NCBI GenBank assembly: GCA_002723085.1
Contig: PBNK01000036.1
Location: 38,613-102,612 of the forward strand
Direction: 5' to 3'
Length of the DNA: 64,000 nt
DNA from: Crocinitomicaceae bacterium
Lineage (GTDB): Bacteria; Bacteroidota; Bacteroidia; Flavobacteriales_D; Parvicellaceae
Shown here: positions 47,639 through 57,081 of the stretch, piece by piece
Layout of the letters: every line of letters starts with the position of its first letter
Position numbering within the stretch: position 1 is the first letter of the stretch
Notes under the pieces: generated by a model
The model's database searches: none
What the model was told of the DNA's origin: nothing
Seen by the model: only the letters and a program-made list of their open reading frames with translations
Translations under genes and position numbers: made by a program

Positions 47639-48742
47639 TTGGAATTGGAACACAAAACTTATTTTAAAAATTTAGACGCTACAAGAGCTTTGGCTTTTTT
47701 AATGGTGTTTGTAGGACATATGTTTATCAATTATGATGTTGATAAAAGCGCCAGCATTTTTTTTCAATTTTCTAACCTTGGAAGGTTTGGAGTAGATTAT
47801 TTTTTTGTATTGTCTGGATTTCTAATTACATGGCCAGCTTTGATAAATCAGAATACCAACGTTTTTTCATATAAAAACTTTATTTTCAGAAGAATATTAA
47901 GAATTTGGCCCCTATACTTTATCATTGTATTTATTGGTTTTTTTATTTATTTTTTTTCTGATTCATTTGGATATCAAATTGAAGAAATTCCATCCGCAAT
48001 TTTTTTCATTTCTTTTACTACAAACTTATACTCTGCTTCATGCGGAGATGAGTTTTTATTTTTTTTAGTAATTATTTGGTCTGTTGCCATAGAGTTCCAA
48101 TTTTATGTAATATGGGGTTTGGTTTTAAAATACTGTCATAAATACATCTTTCACATTTCATTTTTATTTATTGTATTATCTCTTATTTTCAGATATTATT
48201 TTTTAAATATTAATCAAAATCAAGATCAACTTTATTATCATACTTTTGGAACATTTGGAAATTTTGGAGTTGGAGCATTAGTAGCTTTAATTTTGTATAA
48301 AAGAGGTTTTTTACTAAATCTTTTATGTACTAAAACATCAAAATATCGAATTTATATTTATTGTATTTTAATGACTTGTTTATTGTTTCATTTTTACATT
48401 TTTTCTAATTCCTATTCTAGAATTTTTGAAAGGTTGTTTTATGCAATTTTATTTGGTTATGTGATTATTGACCAAGTGATAAGTGAAAATGAAAGATTTA
48501 AGTTTGGAAAAAGCAAATTACTAAATCATATGGGGAAAATATCCTATGGTTTATATTGTTATCATGCTGTTGTTATTTCGTTTATTGTTTACTTATTAAA
48601 ATATTTTGAAATCCAACAGAACATTTACTTAACAGTTTTTGTATATCCTTTGATTGTGTTTAGCCTAACATTTTTTATATCAAAATGGAGCTATGATTTG
48701 ATTGAATCTTGGTTTTTAAAAATCAAAAAGGAGTATTATTAA
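47639..48742 (+). CDS. membrane acyltransferase, family 3 (OafA/YrhL type)
   Basis: This 367-residue protein with about ten hydrophobic segments fits acyltransferase family 3, which transfers acetyl or other acyl groups to extracytoplasmic sugars. Conserved pieces are NLDATRALAFLMVFVGHMFINYD (with the Arg-His pair), GVDYFFVLSGFLITWPAL, FRRILRIWPLYFI and SYGLYCYHAVVISFIVYL. The start is a TTG at 47639, as no ATG precedes the first motif. The gene stands alone, with its end exactly abutting the convergent sortase gene. O-acetylation of a surface polysaccharide is likely; the target is unknown. Confidence 0.87.
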   Translation: MELEHKTYFKNLDATRALAFLMVFVGHMFINYDVDKSASIFFQFSNLGRFGVDYFFVLSGFLITWPALINQNTNVFSYKNFIFRRILRIWPLYFIIVFIGFFIYFFSDSFGYQIEEIPSAIFFISFTTNLYSASCGDEFLFFLVIIWSVAIEFQFYVIWGLVLKYCHKYIFHISFLFIVLSLIFRYYFLNINQNQDQLYYHTFGTFGNFGVGALVALILYKRGFLLNLLCTKTSKYRIYIYCILMTCLLFHFYIFSNSYSRIFERLFYAILFGYVIIDQVISENERFKFGKSKLLNHMGKISYGLYCYHAVVISFIVYLLKYFEIQQNIYLTVFVYPLIVFSLTFFISKWSYDLIESWFLKIKKEYY

Positions 48743-51700
48743 TTATTTTATTAAATACATTTTTCCAAAACCTTTTTTAAAGGAATTGTCTCCACTTGAT
48801 TCACGATGGTCAATCTCTATACCATTTATTTTTGCAATTACCTTGTATAAATAAATTCCGTTTGCTAATTGATCGCCAAAATCATCTTTACCGTCCCAAA
48901 AATATTCAGTTAGATTATTCCCTATTTTAATATTTGTAAAATCATTACTGTTTATTTGTTTGACTACTCTTCCTGATAAATTTAGAATTTGAATTGAAAT
49001 TTCATCTGGAATAATGCTTCCTGTAAGGGTGAAAACAAAATGTGTTTTTGTAGAAAAAGGATTTGGGTAGTTATAAAAATTTGTAATTGAAGATGCATTT
49101 ATAACTTCAAAACTAATTTCATATTCTTCATCTCCACTTAGGTTACCACTCTTATCTCTTCCCTGAATTTTAAGACTATAAATACCGTCTTCGCTAAATG
49201 TTGGTCTGTATTCAATAACAAATTTATTTTCAGAATCAGCCAATTCATAATTAAGAATTTGTTCACCTTGATTGTTTGTAAAGTAAATTCTTTCCCAAGA
49301 AATTTGATTAGGCTTTAAAATAAACAACTGAAAATTTGAAGTGTCTAGATCTTCATCAAGCAAAAGAAAAGGGTTTTCATCATCTAAACTAATTACAATT
49401 TCAGGGTTTGGACTTATAATATCTTCATTAAGAATATGGACTCCGTCAAACGTAACGTCAAGAATAGGGTTTGTTTCATCTTTTGAAATAGAAAAGTTTT
49501 TTTGAAGAATATTATTGAAAAAATATTGTTCAGGTTGATCTTGATTATTTGTGTTTATATAAGGGTTGGCTGTAACCCAAAATTCAGCATTATCCTCAAT
49601 ATTGGTAGTACTAAATTTTATTGTGTCAATAAGCACTTGTCTAGCTTTTAAAGAATCTTGTTTTGGATAATCAATCAAAAAAGTATTGTTATTGTTAATT
49701 ATTTCATAGTGGATTAATAAACTATCCATATTAAATGGGCTAACGTTTTCAATGGCAATACTAAACATACCAGAATCTCCTTGTTGCAATATGGTGGTGT
49801 CAAAGTTTAATGATAAAGATTTTTTTGGGTTTAGGGCTAACTCTGGTAATGGGCTGTATAGTACTTGCCACCTTTTAAGTTGCGCAGGTGTTAGTGTTGA
49901 ATCATCAAATGTTTCCAATTCTAGATTAAGGTATTTGTAAGATTGAGGAATTAATCCAGTTAGGTTAATTACAGAATCATTGGTTGTTATAATGGTGTCA
50001 ATTAATAGCGTTTTAGATGACGTGTTTAGACCTGATAAACCATATAATTTAATTCTATTAGAATCTGCAGAATTGACTTCTAAGGGATATTGTTCCCAAA
50101 ATAAAGAAGACCAATCAAAAGCCGGTCCAATGGCACTTGAATTAATGGTTCCGCTTTCTAAAGAGCTAGTAATTGAAGTGGTGAGCTCAATGAGTTGGGA
50201 TGGAGCTAACCCAGGCGAAATAGGTAGGGACCGTATTTCTTGTGCAGTACTAGGATCCCCTTTTTTACAAAAGAAAATAAAACCATCATCTGGTTGGTTT
50301 TGATCAATAAACCCGCTACTTCCTAAATTTTGAAAAGAAGTAAATAAAGATGTAGGCCAAACTGCATACAATGGGTTGTCATAAATCATCCAACTCCCAT
50401 AATTATTTGGGATATAACTATAAGCTAAAATATAATGACCAACAGGAACAGTGTTTTCAAGAAAATAAGCTAAAGTGTCTAAGTGATTTGTATTGTAAGA
50501 GTTAAAGACAAAATATCCATGTTCTCTACTACGCCCCATTAATGATGTGCTCCCACAAACTGCAGGGTCACCATTAAATTGACCAAAACAATTATTTGAA
50601 TTCAAGGTGTCCGGAGGTGAGATGGAATTGTCAATAAATGGAGTTTTCCAATATTCTAATGTGTTGGGGTCAATAATGCCAATCATAATTCCTGGAGTAA
50701 TATACCCTCCATAATCTGCAGTTTGACCATTTAATTCCCACAATGATCCTGACCATTGTGGGCTAAGAACAACGTGTTGTACATAGTTTTTGCAACTTAT
50801 ACTTTTTAAAGTAGGAGAAAAGCTAAAACTACGATTAGTATAATTGTAATCTATATTATTGTAAGTATTGTTTTTAAATTGGGGAAAATGAGCCTGCCCC
50901 CATCCCCATTTATTATTAATGTATTGAAATGATTGAGATTTCCAGTCAAGAACAGAACTATCAGGGCAACACCTCCAATAATACACAATGCTATCGCCAA
51001 AAATAAGGGAATTGGTATTCCCTGTTGACACATTAACCCAGTCATTTGGGAAAGCTTCAACAACTCCACCTATTGATGAAATGGTTTGCCGCATTAAAAA
51101 AGGGGAATTGAATTGATCACTTGTATCTATTTCGAAAAAATAATCATTCATTTTTTCTAAAGGGTTTACAGTTGATGCCCTTAATGTATCCGTTGAATTC
51201 CCAATAATACTAAATTCATATGGCCAAACAGGCAATATTGAGTTTGAAGAAATATTTATTATATATTGTGCTTGATTATTGTTTTGATCATCAGCAATTT
51301 CTGGTATTAAATTAATAGGCAAATCAATAGAAATGTTAAAAATATTTCTACCAATGCTACTTTGAGGATTAGATTCAATTTTAAAAGTTATGGTATCCTT
51401 TTTTAAAATCCCCTTCACCATTTTTGAATATATTGTGTCAGATCCATCAGGATAAATTCTATTTATTTCAACAAATACAGAATCATTAAATGCTTTACCA
51501 AGGTTAAAAGCGACAATATTTAAATCAAAACTATCTACCCCTAAATCAATTATTGGTGGGTCAGTCCATATATATTGATTGTCCAAAACAATTTCTGGTT
51601 TTAAATGCATGTTGAGTTTAACAGAGGGGTCACCTTGTAAAGACATCCCGTTATAGTTGCTTTCAAAGATGGGTTCCCATATTACTCCTTGAGTATCATC

Positions 51701-53965
51701 TTCAATAGAATCTATAGCCATAACCATTTGTTGTCCTATTGTTTTGTTATAACCATTTTGCGAGATTATTTCATAAAGAAAAAGCGTATAATTATTTATA
51801 TATGGAATAAATCCTGCTTTCACAGTAGAAATAAATCCAATTGCACCGCTTTGAGAGGGTAAAACAATCTGTTCAGAATAACTATTTGTATCTAAATTGT
51901 GACAATCTCCTGAAGAACAACCAAGACCTATTACAATGGGGTATTTTTCAGCATTATTCCAATTTTGTGCATCATCAATATTTTGACTAAAGCCACCCCC
52001 AGAGGAGGCGTGTCCAAAAAAAGTTATTAAAGAAACCCCTTCTTCTAAACGTTGCTGAACATCTTGAAATTCAGTTGGATTAATTATTGACGAGAAAGGA
52101 TCTTTTCCAAAACTTTCTACTTTTCCTCCAAAAAAAGGATCTTCAATTACATCTTTAAAAAGGTTAAGCCAGGTTTTCATATATGCTTGTTCCGTACTAT
52201 CACTGCCTCCAGAAAAATGCAATATGTTTTTTTGCCACTCTTTATTTGAAATGGTATAAGGAGAATTTAATCCTTGATTAGATTCTAATTCCATTACTTT
52301 GTTTAGGTAAGAATTAAATGTGGAATTATTTGATACGCTTCTTCTGCCTGTTGGAATACAATATGCTTTTTTCCCAGGGTTTAATCCAACTGAAAAATGA
52401 TTATCTGAACATGGGTATCCCCATGAAGGAACCAAGTTGTTTTTATAGGCGATTGAATCATTTCTAGAACCAGGGTCAAACTCATCATTTAATCGAATAG
52501 ATTTACCAACAAGAAAAAGATGTGAGGGCCAACTAGGCCATTTATCCATAGTAAAAGCAAGAAATCGTTTAATTGCTAAAGGGTTTTTATAAATGCCACT
52601 TGCAAATTGATTGTATAAATCTTCAATATTTACTACTAAAGTGTCATAATCTGATGATCTATATGTTGCATAGTTTTTTGCAGATGTCATTAATTTAGGA
52701 TGAGTAATAATTAGAAAGGCACTATCAAGTTGCATAGTTTGATAATTGATAAAAACTCCATTATTATTGATAGGTTTTAATGAAGAAATAATATTATAAT
52801 TTGAAGTGTCACAGAAATAGTATATGGCAGTGTCTCCTGAGGGGGGTGGTGTGACAATTTCCCAATCATTTCCATTTACAGTTAGGGGTATTTTCCTAAC
52901 AATATCATCCAGCATGTAAAGGGAAGGGGCGTTAATGTTATTTGAAATTTGAGAGATGGTAAACCTTGATTTTGTTTGGGGATTATAAGATAGACCAAAA
53001 GTTAGGTCATTGTAATTAGAAAAATCTCCATTGTGTGGATACAAACAAGTGATAGAAGATACATGTTGATAATCAGTTCCTTGGCCAATATTTCCAATAC
53101 TATGTTTTACACTAATTGAGTTGTTTAATGATGATGCAGGAATTAAAAATGGAATTTTTAACAAATCATATGAATAATAAGAAGAGTCAAAAACCAAAAC
53201 ATTATTAACATATAATTTAGTGTTGTGATTATCTCCATTTGAATTAGATGAAGAATTATTTACAGCAGTTATTGAAGCACTTCCATATGCATTTGGCCCA
53301 GAGTTGTAGTAATTATTAGTTGATAATGTTTCCGAATAATTACCTCCTTTCCCATGAACTGGACCTACCCAACCTTCACCTTTGTCATATTTTGGGCTAG
53401 ATAATCCACTTTGTTGTGGCCCAAGAGCATAGTTGTCAGTATATTTGATAAATGATTTTTTCCAACAAAAATCAATAGAGTTATAATTCGAAAAATTAAC
53501 ATCAGTTTCATTTAGAATTCGTTTATTGTTAAACCCATTGTTCCATGTTAAAAAATATCTAATAGTGTCATTGAATAAACTATAATATTCGTCTGGACAA
53601 AAGTCAATAGAATCATAAACAAGAGGATCTAACCATCCATCATTTTTATCGGCATAAAATTGTATGTAATCAGAAGGGTCTAAAATGCCATTATTATTAT
53701 TGTCAATAATTTCAATTGAAATTTCTTTTTCTCTTCCAAAAACTTGAAAGCCAGAAGTTGAAATAGAGCTTAGGTTAATTCCTAAAACAGAAACTCCATC
53801 ATTTATAGCGCTGTAATTAATTCTTTGAATTCCATTTTCAATTATTGGGAATTCAAGATATTTTTGATTGTAATCAATCCATTCATTACCATAAGTTTGA
53901 GAATAACAGGTAAAACCATTTAAGACTAACAAAAAGCCAATGAAAAAACTGATTAAATTTTTCAA
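48743..53965 (-). CDS. porU2: type IX secretion sortase, PorU-like (PorU2 type, C25 peptidase family)
   Basis: This very large protein (1740 residues) has a signal peptide (residues 1-22, TTG start) and a beta-rich N-terminal region. A gingipain-like (C25) domain follows, with the catalytic His in TFFGHASSGGG near residue 652 and the catalytic Cys in VIGLGCSSGDC near residue 680. Long Ig/CARDB-like domains come next, then a C-terminal sorting domain (YPNPFSTKTHFVFTLTG, ANGIYLYKV). PorU removes the sorting signal and attaches cargo to the surface. At 1740 residues this fits the longer PorU2 type rather than classic PorU (about 1150-1300). It follows its PorV-like partner after one base. Confidence 0.85.
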   Translation of the reverse strand: MKNLISFFIGFLLVLNGFTCYSQTYGNEWIDYNQKYLEFPIIENGIQRINYSAINDGVSVLGINLSSISTSGFQVFGREKEISIEIIDNNNNGILDPSDYIQFYADKNDGWLDPLVYDSIDFCPDEYYSLFNDTIRYFLTWNNGFNNKRILNETDVNFSNYNSIDFCWKKSFIKYTDNYALGPQQSGLSSPKYDKGEGWVGPVHGKGGNYSETLSTNNYYNSGPNAYGSASITAVNNSSSNSNGDNHNTKLYVNNVLVFDSSYYSYDLLKIPFLIPASSLNNSISVKHSIGNIGQGTDYQHVSSITCLYPHNGDFSNYNDLTFGLSYNPQTKSRFTISQISNNINAPSLYMLDDIVRKIPLTVNGNDWEIVTPPPSGDTAIYYFCDTSNYNIISSLKPINNNGVFINYQTMQLDSAFLIITHPKLMTSAKNYATYRSSDYDTLVVNIEDLYNQFASGIYKNPLAIKRFLAFTMDKWPSWPSHLFLVGKSIRLNDEFDPGSRNDSIAYKNNLVPSWGYPCSDNHFSVGLNPGKKAYCIPTGRRSVSNNSTFNSYLNKVMELESNQGLNSPYTISNKEWQKNILHFSGGSDSTEQAYMKTWLNLFKDVIEDPFFGGKVESFGKDPFSSIINPTEFQDVQQRLEEGVSLITFFGHASSGGGFSQNIDDAQNWNNAEKYPIVIGLGCSSGDCHNLDTNSYSEQIVLPSQSGAIGFISTVKAGFIPYINNYTLFLYEIISQNGYNKTIGQQMVMAIDSIEDDTQGVIWEPIFESNYNGMSLQGDPSVKLNMHLKPEIVLDNQYIWTDPPIIDLGVDSFDLNIVAFNLGKAFNDSVFVEINRIYPDGSDTIYSKMVKGILKKDTITFKIESNPQSSIGRNIFNISIDLPINLIPEIADDQNNNQAQYIINISSNSILPVWPYEFSIIGNSTDTLRASTVNPLEKMNDYFFEIDTSDQFNSPFLMRQTISSIGGVVEAFPNDWVNVSTGNTNSLIFGDSIVYYWRCCPDSSVLDWKSQSFQYINNKWGWGQAHFPQFKNNTYNNIDYNYTNRSFSFSPTLKSISCKNYVQHVVLSPQWSGSLWELNGQTADYGGYITPGIMIGIIDPNTLEYWKTPFIDNSISPPDTLNSNNCFGQFNGDPAVCGSTSLMGRSREHGYFVFNSYNTNHLDTLAYFLENTVPVGHYILAYSYIPNNYGSWMIYDNPLYAVWPTSLFTSFQNLGSSGFIDQNQPDDGFIFFCKKGDPSTAQEIRSLPISPGLAPSQLIELTTSITSSLESGTINSSAIGPAFDWSSLFWEQYPLEVNSADSNRIKLYGLSGLNTSSKTLLIDTIITTNDSVINLTGLIPQSYKYLNLELETFDDSTLTPAQLKRWQVLYSPLPELALNPKKSLSLNFDTTILQQGDSGMFSIAIENVSPFNMDSLLIHYEIINNNNTFLIDYPKQDSLKARQVLIDTIKFSTTNIEDNAEFWVTANPYINTNNQDQPEQYFFNNILQKNFSISKDETNPILDVTFDGVHILNEDIISPNPEIVISLDDENPFLLLDEDLDTSNFQLFILKPNQISWERIYFTNNQGEQILNYELADSENKFVIEYRPTFSEDGIYSLKIQGRDKSGNLSGDEEYEISFEVINASSITNFYNYPNPFSTKTHFVFTLTGSIIPDEISIQILNLSGRVVKQINSNDFTNIKIGNNLTEYFWDGKDDFGDQLANGIYLYKVIAKINGIEIDHRESSGDNSFKKGFGKMYLIK

Positions 53966-53966
53966 A

Positions 53967-55037
53967 TTAATTGGGATTTAAATTGATTTTTATAGAAAAA
54001 ACATTGCTGTATAATGCTACAGAGGCATCTCCAATATCTGTTAATGCATAATCAATAGTTATTCCTTTAATTTGTAACCCAACTCCAATATTTGGTTGTA
54101 TGGTAACAATAGGTTTACCGTTTAGGTCATACGTTTTTTGGATATTCCCGATTCCTGATCTTATATATACATAATTATTAATGTTGAATTCTGCACCTAA
54201 ATGTGGGTCTATAGAAAATGGATCTCCTGAAATCAACACATTTCTTTGACCATCTGTGGTAATATCAGTGTTTATTTCAACTAAAAGAGAAAGGTTTTTT
54301 TTGAATTCGAAATTTTTAGATGCTCCAAAAATTATTCTAGGTAATGTTAATTCTAATCCATTCTTAGGAATCTCATTTCCTGTAATCGTAAAAGTTTCAA
54401 TCATTTGATCAGAAAGTTGATAATTCCAGCTATTAAAAGTTGAAGTAATATCTCTTGCAACACAAGAAAAGATCCAACTGTCTTTATAGTATGTAGAGCT
54501 TAAGTCTATCCCAAATCCCCAAGCTGAAGCAAAGTCACCCACTTTTCGGTGTATTATTTTGGCAGACCCACCAAACATCCAATTTTCTTTAATTTTTCTA
54601 CCATAACTGAGTAAAAAAGCCATGTCAGCAGCACTAAAATATGATATTCGATCATAATTTACATTTCCTTGTGCGTCAATTAGCTCAGTTGTATTTGGGA
54701 TATTATCTACACCAAAACGAATAAATGAAACTCCAAATGCGCTTTTATCGTCAATAGTTTTAGCAACACTTCCAAAATCAAATTTTGCAATACCAGCAAA
54801 ATATTCTGAATGCATTAAACTGATTTGAATATCATTGTCAATTTCAGTTAAATGACCAGGGTTCCAATAGCTTGATGTAGCATCATTTGTAGAAGTAATG
54901 ACAGAATTAGACATGCCTAGCGCTCTAGCGCCAATTCCAATATTCATGAATTCATTACTGTATTTTGGGGCATTAAAGTTTTGACACCAAGTTTCTATTG
55001 ATAAACTTAAGCCAATTAAAACTATGATTATTCTCAT
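53967..55037 (-). CDS. porV2: PorV family outer-membrane protein (PorV2 type)
   Basis: This 356-residue protein has a signal peptide (RIIIVLIGLSLSIETWCQ) and the PorV/PorQ opening FMNIGIGARALGMSNSVITSTNDATSSYWNPGHL, here NIGIGARALGM and SYWNPG, followed by a FadL-like barrel pattern. PorV proteins shuttle cargo from the SprA channel to the PorU sortase at the outer membrane. Adjacency to the large PorU-like gene (1 bp gap) supports assignment to the PorV2 subgroup. A -7 promoter box lies almost against the ATG. Confidence 0.85.
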   Translation of the reverse strand: MRIIIVLIGLSLSIETWCQNFNAPKYSNEFMNIGIGARALGMSNSVITSTNDATSSYWNPGHLTEIDNDIQISLMHSEYFAGIAKFDFGSVAKTIDDKSAFGVSFIRFGVDNIPNTTELIDAQGNVNYDRISYFSAADMAFLLSYGRKIKENWMFGGSAKIIHRKVGDFASAWGFGIDLSSTYYKDSWIFSCVARDITSTFNSWNYQLSDQMIETFTITGNEIPKNGLELTLPRIIFGASKNFEFKKNLSLLVEINTDITTDGQRNVLISGDPFSIDPHLGAEFNINNYVYIRSGIGNIQKTYDLNGKPIVTIQPNIGVGLQIKGITIDYALTDIGDASVALYSNVFSIKINLNPN

Positions 55038-55041
55038 GTTA

Positions 55042-55049
55042 CAAAAATA
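55042..55049 (-). promoter_or_regulatory. -7 promoter box for the PorV/PorU pair
   Basis: On the minus strand TATTTTTG matches TAnnTTTG fully, with only four bases (TAAC) between it and the ATG at 55037. The transcript would begin at or beside the start codon, as predicted for the TonB-like gene. The -33 position does not show TTG. Confidence 0.45.
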
Positions 55050-55132
55050 AGGATATTAAATACATTATTTAAATAATATCATTTATTAGTATTAAGAACG
55101 TAAGGTTCATTATTTTAGTCTAAATTTTTTGT

Positions 55133-55840
55133 ATGAAAAAACATATTCCAAATTTATTTACCTTATTAAACACATCTGGCGGATGGTTAGCTATTTATTT
55201 TTCTTTTAATGAAGAATTTGTATTTGCTTGTTATTGCATTTTATTTTCAGCTGTTTTTGATTTTTTAGACGGATTCTTAGCTAAAACTTTAAAGGTTCAA
55301 TCAGAAATTGGAGCACAATTAGATTCTCTTGCAGATATGGTGACATTTGGGTTAGCTCCATCTTTTCTGGCTTTAAATATTGCTCTTGATCACCAATCTA
55401 GATTCGAATTTTACATGCTTTTATTGCTTCTAATCCCTCTTAATTCATCCATACGACTAGCAAGATTTAATATTCAAGAAACTTCTTTAAATAATGATTT
55501 TATTGGATTGCCAACTCCAGCTAATGCCCTTTTTATTGTTTCAATTAGTTTTCTTTTTAGATATTATTTAACATATTTATCAATTCCAAATATTACCCTT
55601 TTATATGTTTTAGGGTTAAGTTTAATTAGCTTTTTAATGGTTTCCAGAATCTGCTTTATGTCTTTTAAACTTAAAAACATGACCATCTCTGAAAATAAAC
55701 ACCTATATGTTTTTTTATTTTTTAGCTTAATTACAATAATAATTTTATTATTAATGCTAAAATACTATTTCATTTTGCCAATAATTTTACTTTTGTACTT
55801 CGTTATTTCAATTATTAAAAATAGTAAGAATGAAGTTTAA
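55133..55840 (+). CDS. pssA: CDP-diacylglycerol-serine O-phosphatidyltransferase
   Basis: PssA (235 residues, about six membrane segments) makes phosphatidylserine, the precursor of phosphatidylethanolamine. The CDP-alcohol phosphotransferase motif is visible as DFLDGFLAK, eight residues, then GAQLDSLAD. The normal AR pair is AK here, while all the acidic metal-binding residues are kept. The beginning KKHIPNLFTLLNTSGGWLAIYFSF and the middle SIRLARFNI and FIGLPTPANALF are typical of the Bacteroidota enzyme. Its end overlaps purS by 11 bases. Confidence 0.94.
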   Translation: MKKHIPNLFTLLNTSGGWLAIYFSFNEEFVFACYCILFSAVFDFLDGFLAKTLKVQSEIGAQLDSLADMVTFGLAPSFLALNIALDHQSRFEFYMLLLLLIPLNSSIRLARFNIQETSLNNDFIGLPTPANALFIVSISFLFRYYLTYLSIPNITLLYVLGLSLISFLMVSRICFMSFKLKNMTISENKHLYVFLFFSLITIIILLLMLKYYFILPIILLLYFVISIIKNSKNEV

Positions 55841-56084
55841 AGCAAATATTGATATTATGCCTCACGAAGCATTACTTGATCCACAGGGGAAAGCAGTTAC
55901 TCAAAGTATGGGGAATTTAGGGTTAAATGAAATAAGCAATGTTAGAATAGGAAAACACATAACCTTATTTGTTGATGCAGATAATGAAGAATTAGCTTCT
56001 TCTAAAGTTAAGGATGCTTGTACTAAATTATTGTGTAATCAAATAATGGAAAACTTCACTTTTGAATTACAAGAAGTCAGTTAA
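55830..56084 (+). CDS. purS: phosphoribosylformylglycinamidine synthase subunit PurS
   Basis: PurS (84 residues) is the small subunit that joins PurL and PurQ to convert FGAR to FGAM in purine synthesis. The sequence KANIDIMPHEALLDPQGKAV, then GNLGLNEISNVRIGKHI and the C-terminal CNQIMENFTFELQEV fit the family. Its presence implies the split PurS/PurQ/PurL form elsewhere in the genome. The ATG lies inside the end of pssA, and its end overlaps the convergent glycosyltransferase gene by 8 bp. Confidence 0.93.
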   Translation: MKFKANIDIMPHEALLDPQGKAVTQSMGNLGLNEISNVRIGKHITLFVDADNEELASSKVKDACTKLLCNQIMENFTFELQEVS

Positions 56085-57081
56085 TCACGTCATTTAATTT
56101 TTTTACCACCATTTCTGGGTTTATTTTACTCATAGACTCTTTAGCACATTTCTTCGATTTATTATTTATTTTCCCATAAATACTACATGGTCTACATTTT
56201 AGTTCATCATGAGGAACTTCAATAATATTATCTTCATTATTTAAAGGCCCAAATCCTGTATAATGATGAGTAGGCCCCCAAATGGAAATAACATCCGTAT
56301 TGGTTAATGATGCAAGGTGCATATTGGCGCTATCCATCACAATCATCGCATTAAAATCATTTATAAGTTTAATTTGGTCTATAAAATTTAGATTGTTATC
56401 AATGATTGATGAATTTTCGTAATCAATAAAAACTTCATTTACAAGAGAAACCTCTCTTTTGCCAAATGCGAAAAAAATGAAATTACATTCAGTAAAATGA
56501 TTTACAACTGTAATGAAGTTTTCCAGAGGCCATTCTTTGCTTGAATGTGCAGCAAAAGGGGCTATTCCTATGGTTTTTTTTGAATGGGTTATTTTTTTTA
56601 ATGACTTTAATAATGGATGGTAGAAATAATTAATATTTAAGGAGTCAAAATCATTTTTGAAAGTTTCTATGTAGCGCGTTGTTGTATGTTTAAGTTTTTG
56701 GAAATCAATTTTTTTAGAAATTAATTTCTTTTTTTCATTTCTTCCTTTATTAAATTTTCTTGTTTTAACTCCTTTAAGTAAAAAATTAAATCTTATTAAC
56801 TTAGATCTAATTACATCATGTAAATCATATACAATATCAAATTTAACATTTGAATGAGTTTCGTTTATAAGTGATATAAGCTTGCGAATATTTCTGTGCT
56901 TTCCTTTAAGATCTGCCTCAATAAAATGAATTCTTTTACTAAAGTCAAATAACGTTTTGTTTTTTAAATCTGAACAAATCCAAATATTTAAATCGTTATT
57001 GTTTTCAATTAATGTATTTACAACTGGAATTGTTAAAATAACATCACCTAATGCAGACAAACGTATAATTAAAATATTCAA
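56077..57081 (-). CDS. glycosyltransferase family 9 (heptosyltransferase-like)
   Basis: This 334-residue protein matches the GT9/ADP-heptose:LPS heptosyltransferase fold. It opens ILIIRLSALGDVILTIPVV and contains IGIAPFAAHSSKEWPLENF. It also has VMDSANMHLASLTNTDVISIWGPTHHYTGFGP in pieces, and CRPCSIYGK near the C-terminus. It likely adds a sugar to lipopolysaccharide core. The start is a TTG at 57081 that overlaps the DUF4254 stop (TTGA). The pairing GT9 with DUF4254 is one I recall in Bacteroidota and supports an LPS role. Confidence 0.91.
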   Translation of the reverse strand: MNILIIRLSALGDVILTIPVVNTLIENNNDLNIWICSDLKNKTLFDFSKRIHFIEADLKGKHRNIRKLISLINETHSNVKFDIVYDLHDVIRSKLIRFNFLLKGVKTRKFNKGRNEKKKLISKKIDFQKLKHTTTRYIETFKNDFDSLNINYFYHPLLKSLKKITHSKKTIGIAPFAAHSSKEWPLENFITVVNHFTECNFIFFAFGKREVSLVNEVFIDYENSSIIDNNLNFIDQIKLINDFNAMIVMDSANMHLASLTNTDVISIWGPTHHYTGFGPLNNEDNIIEVPHDELKCRPCSIYGKINNKSKKCAKESMSKINPEMVVKKLNDVIN

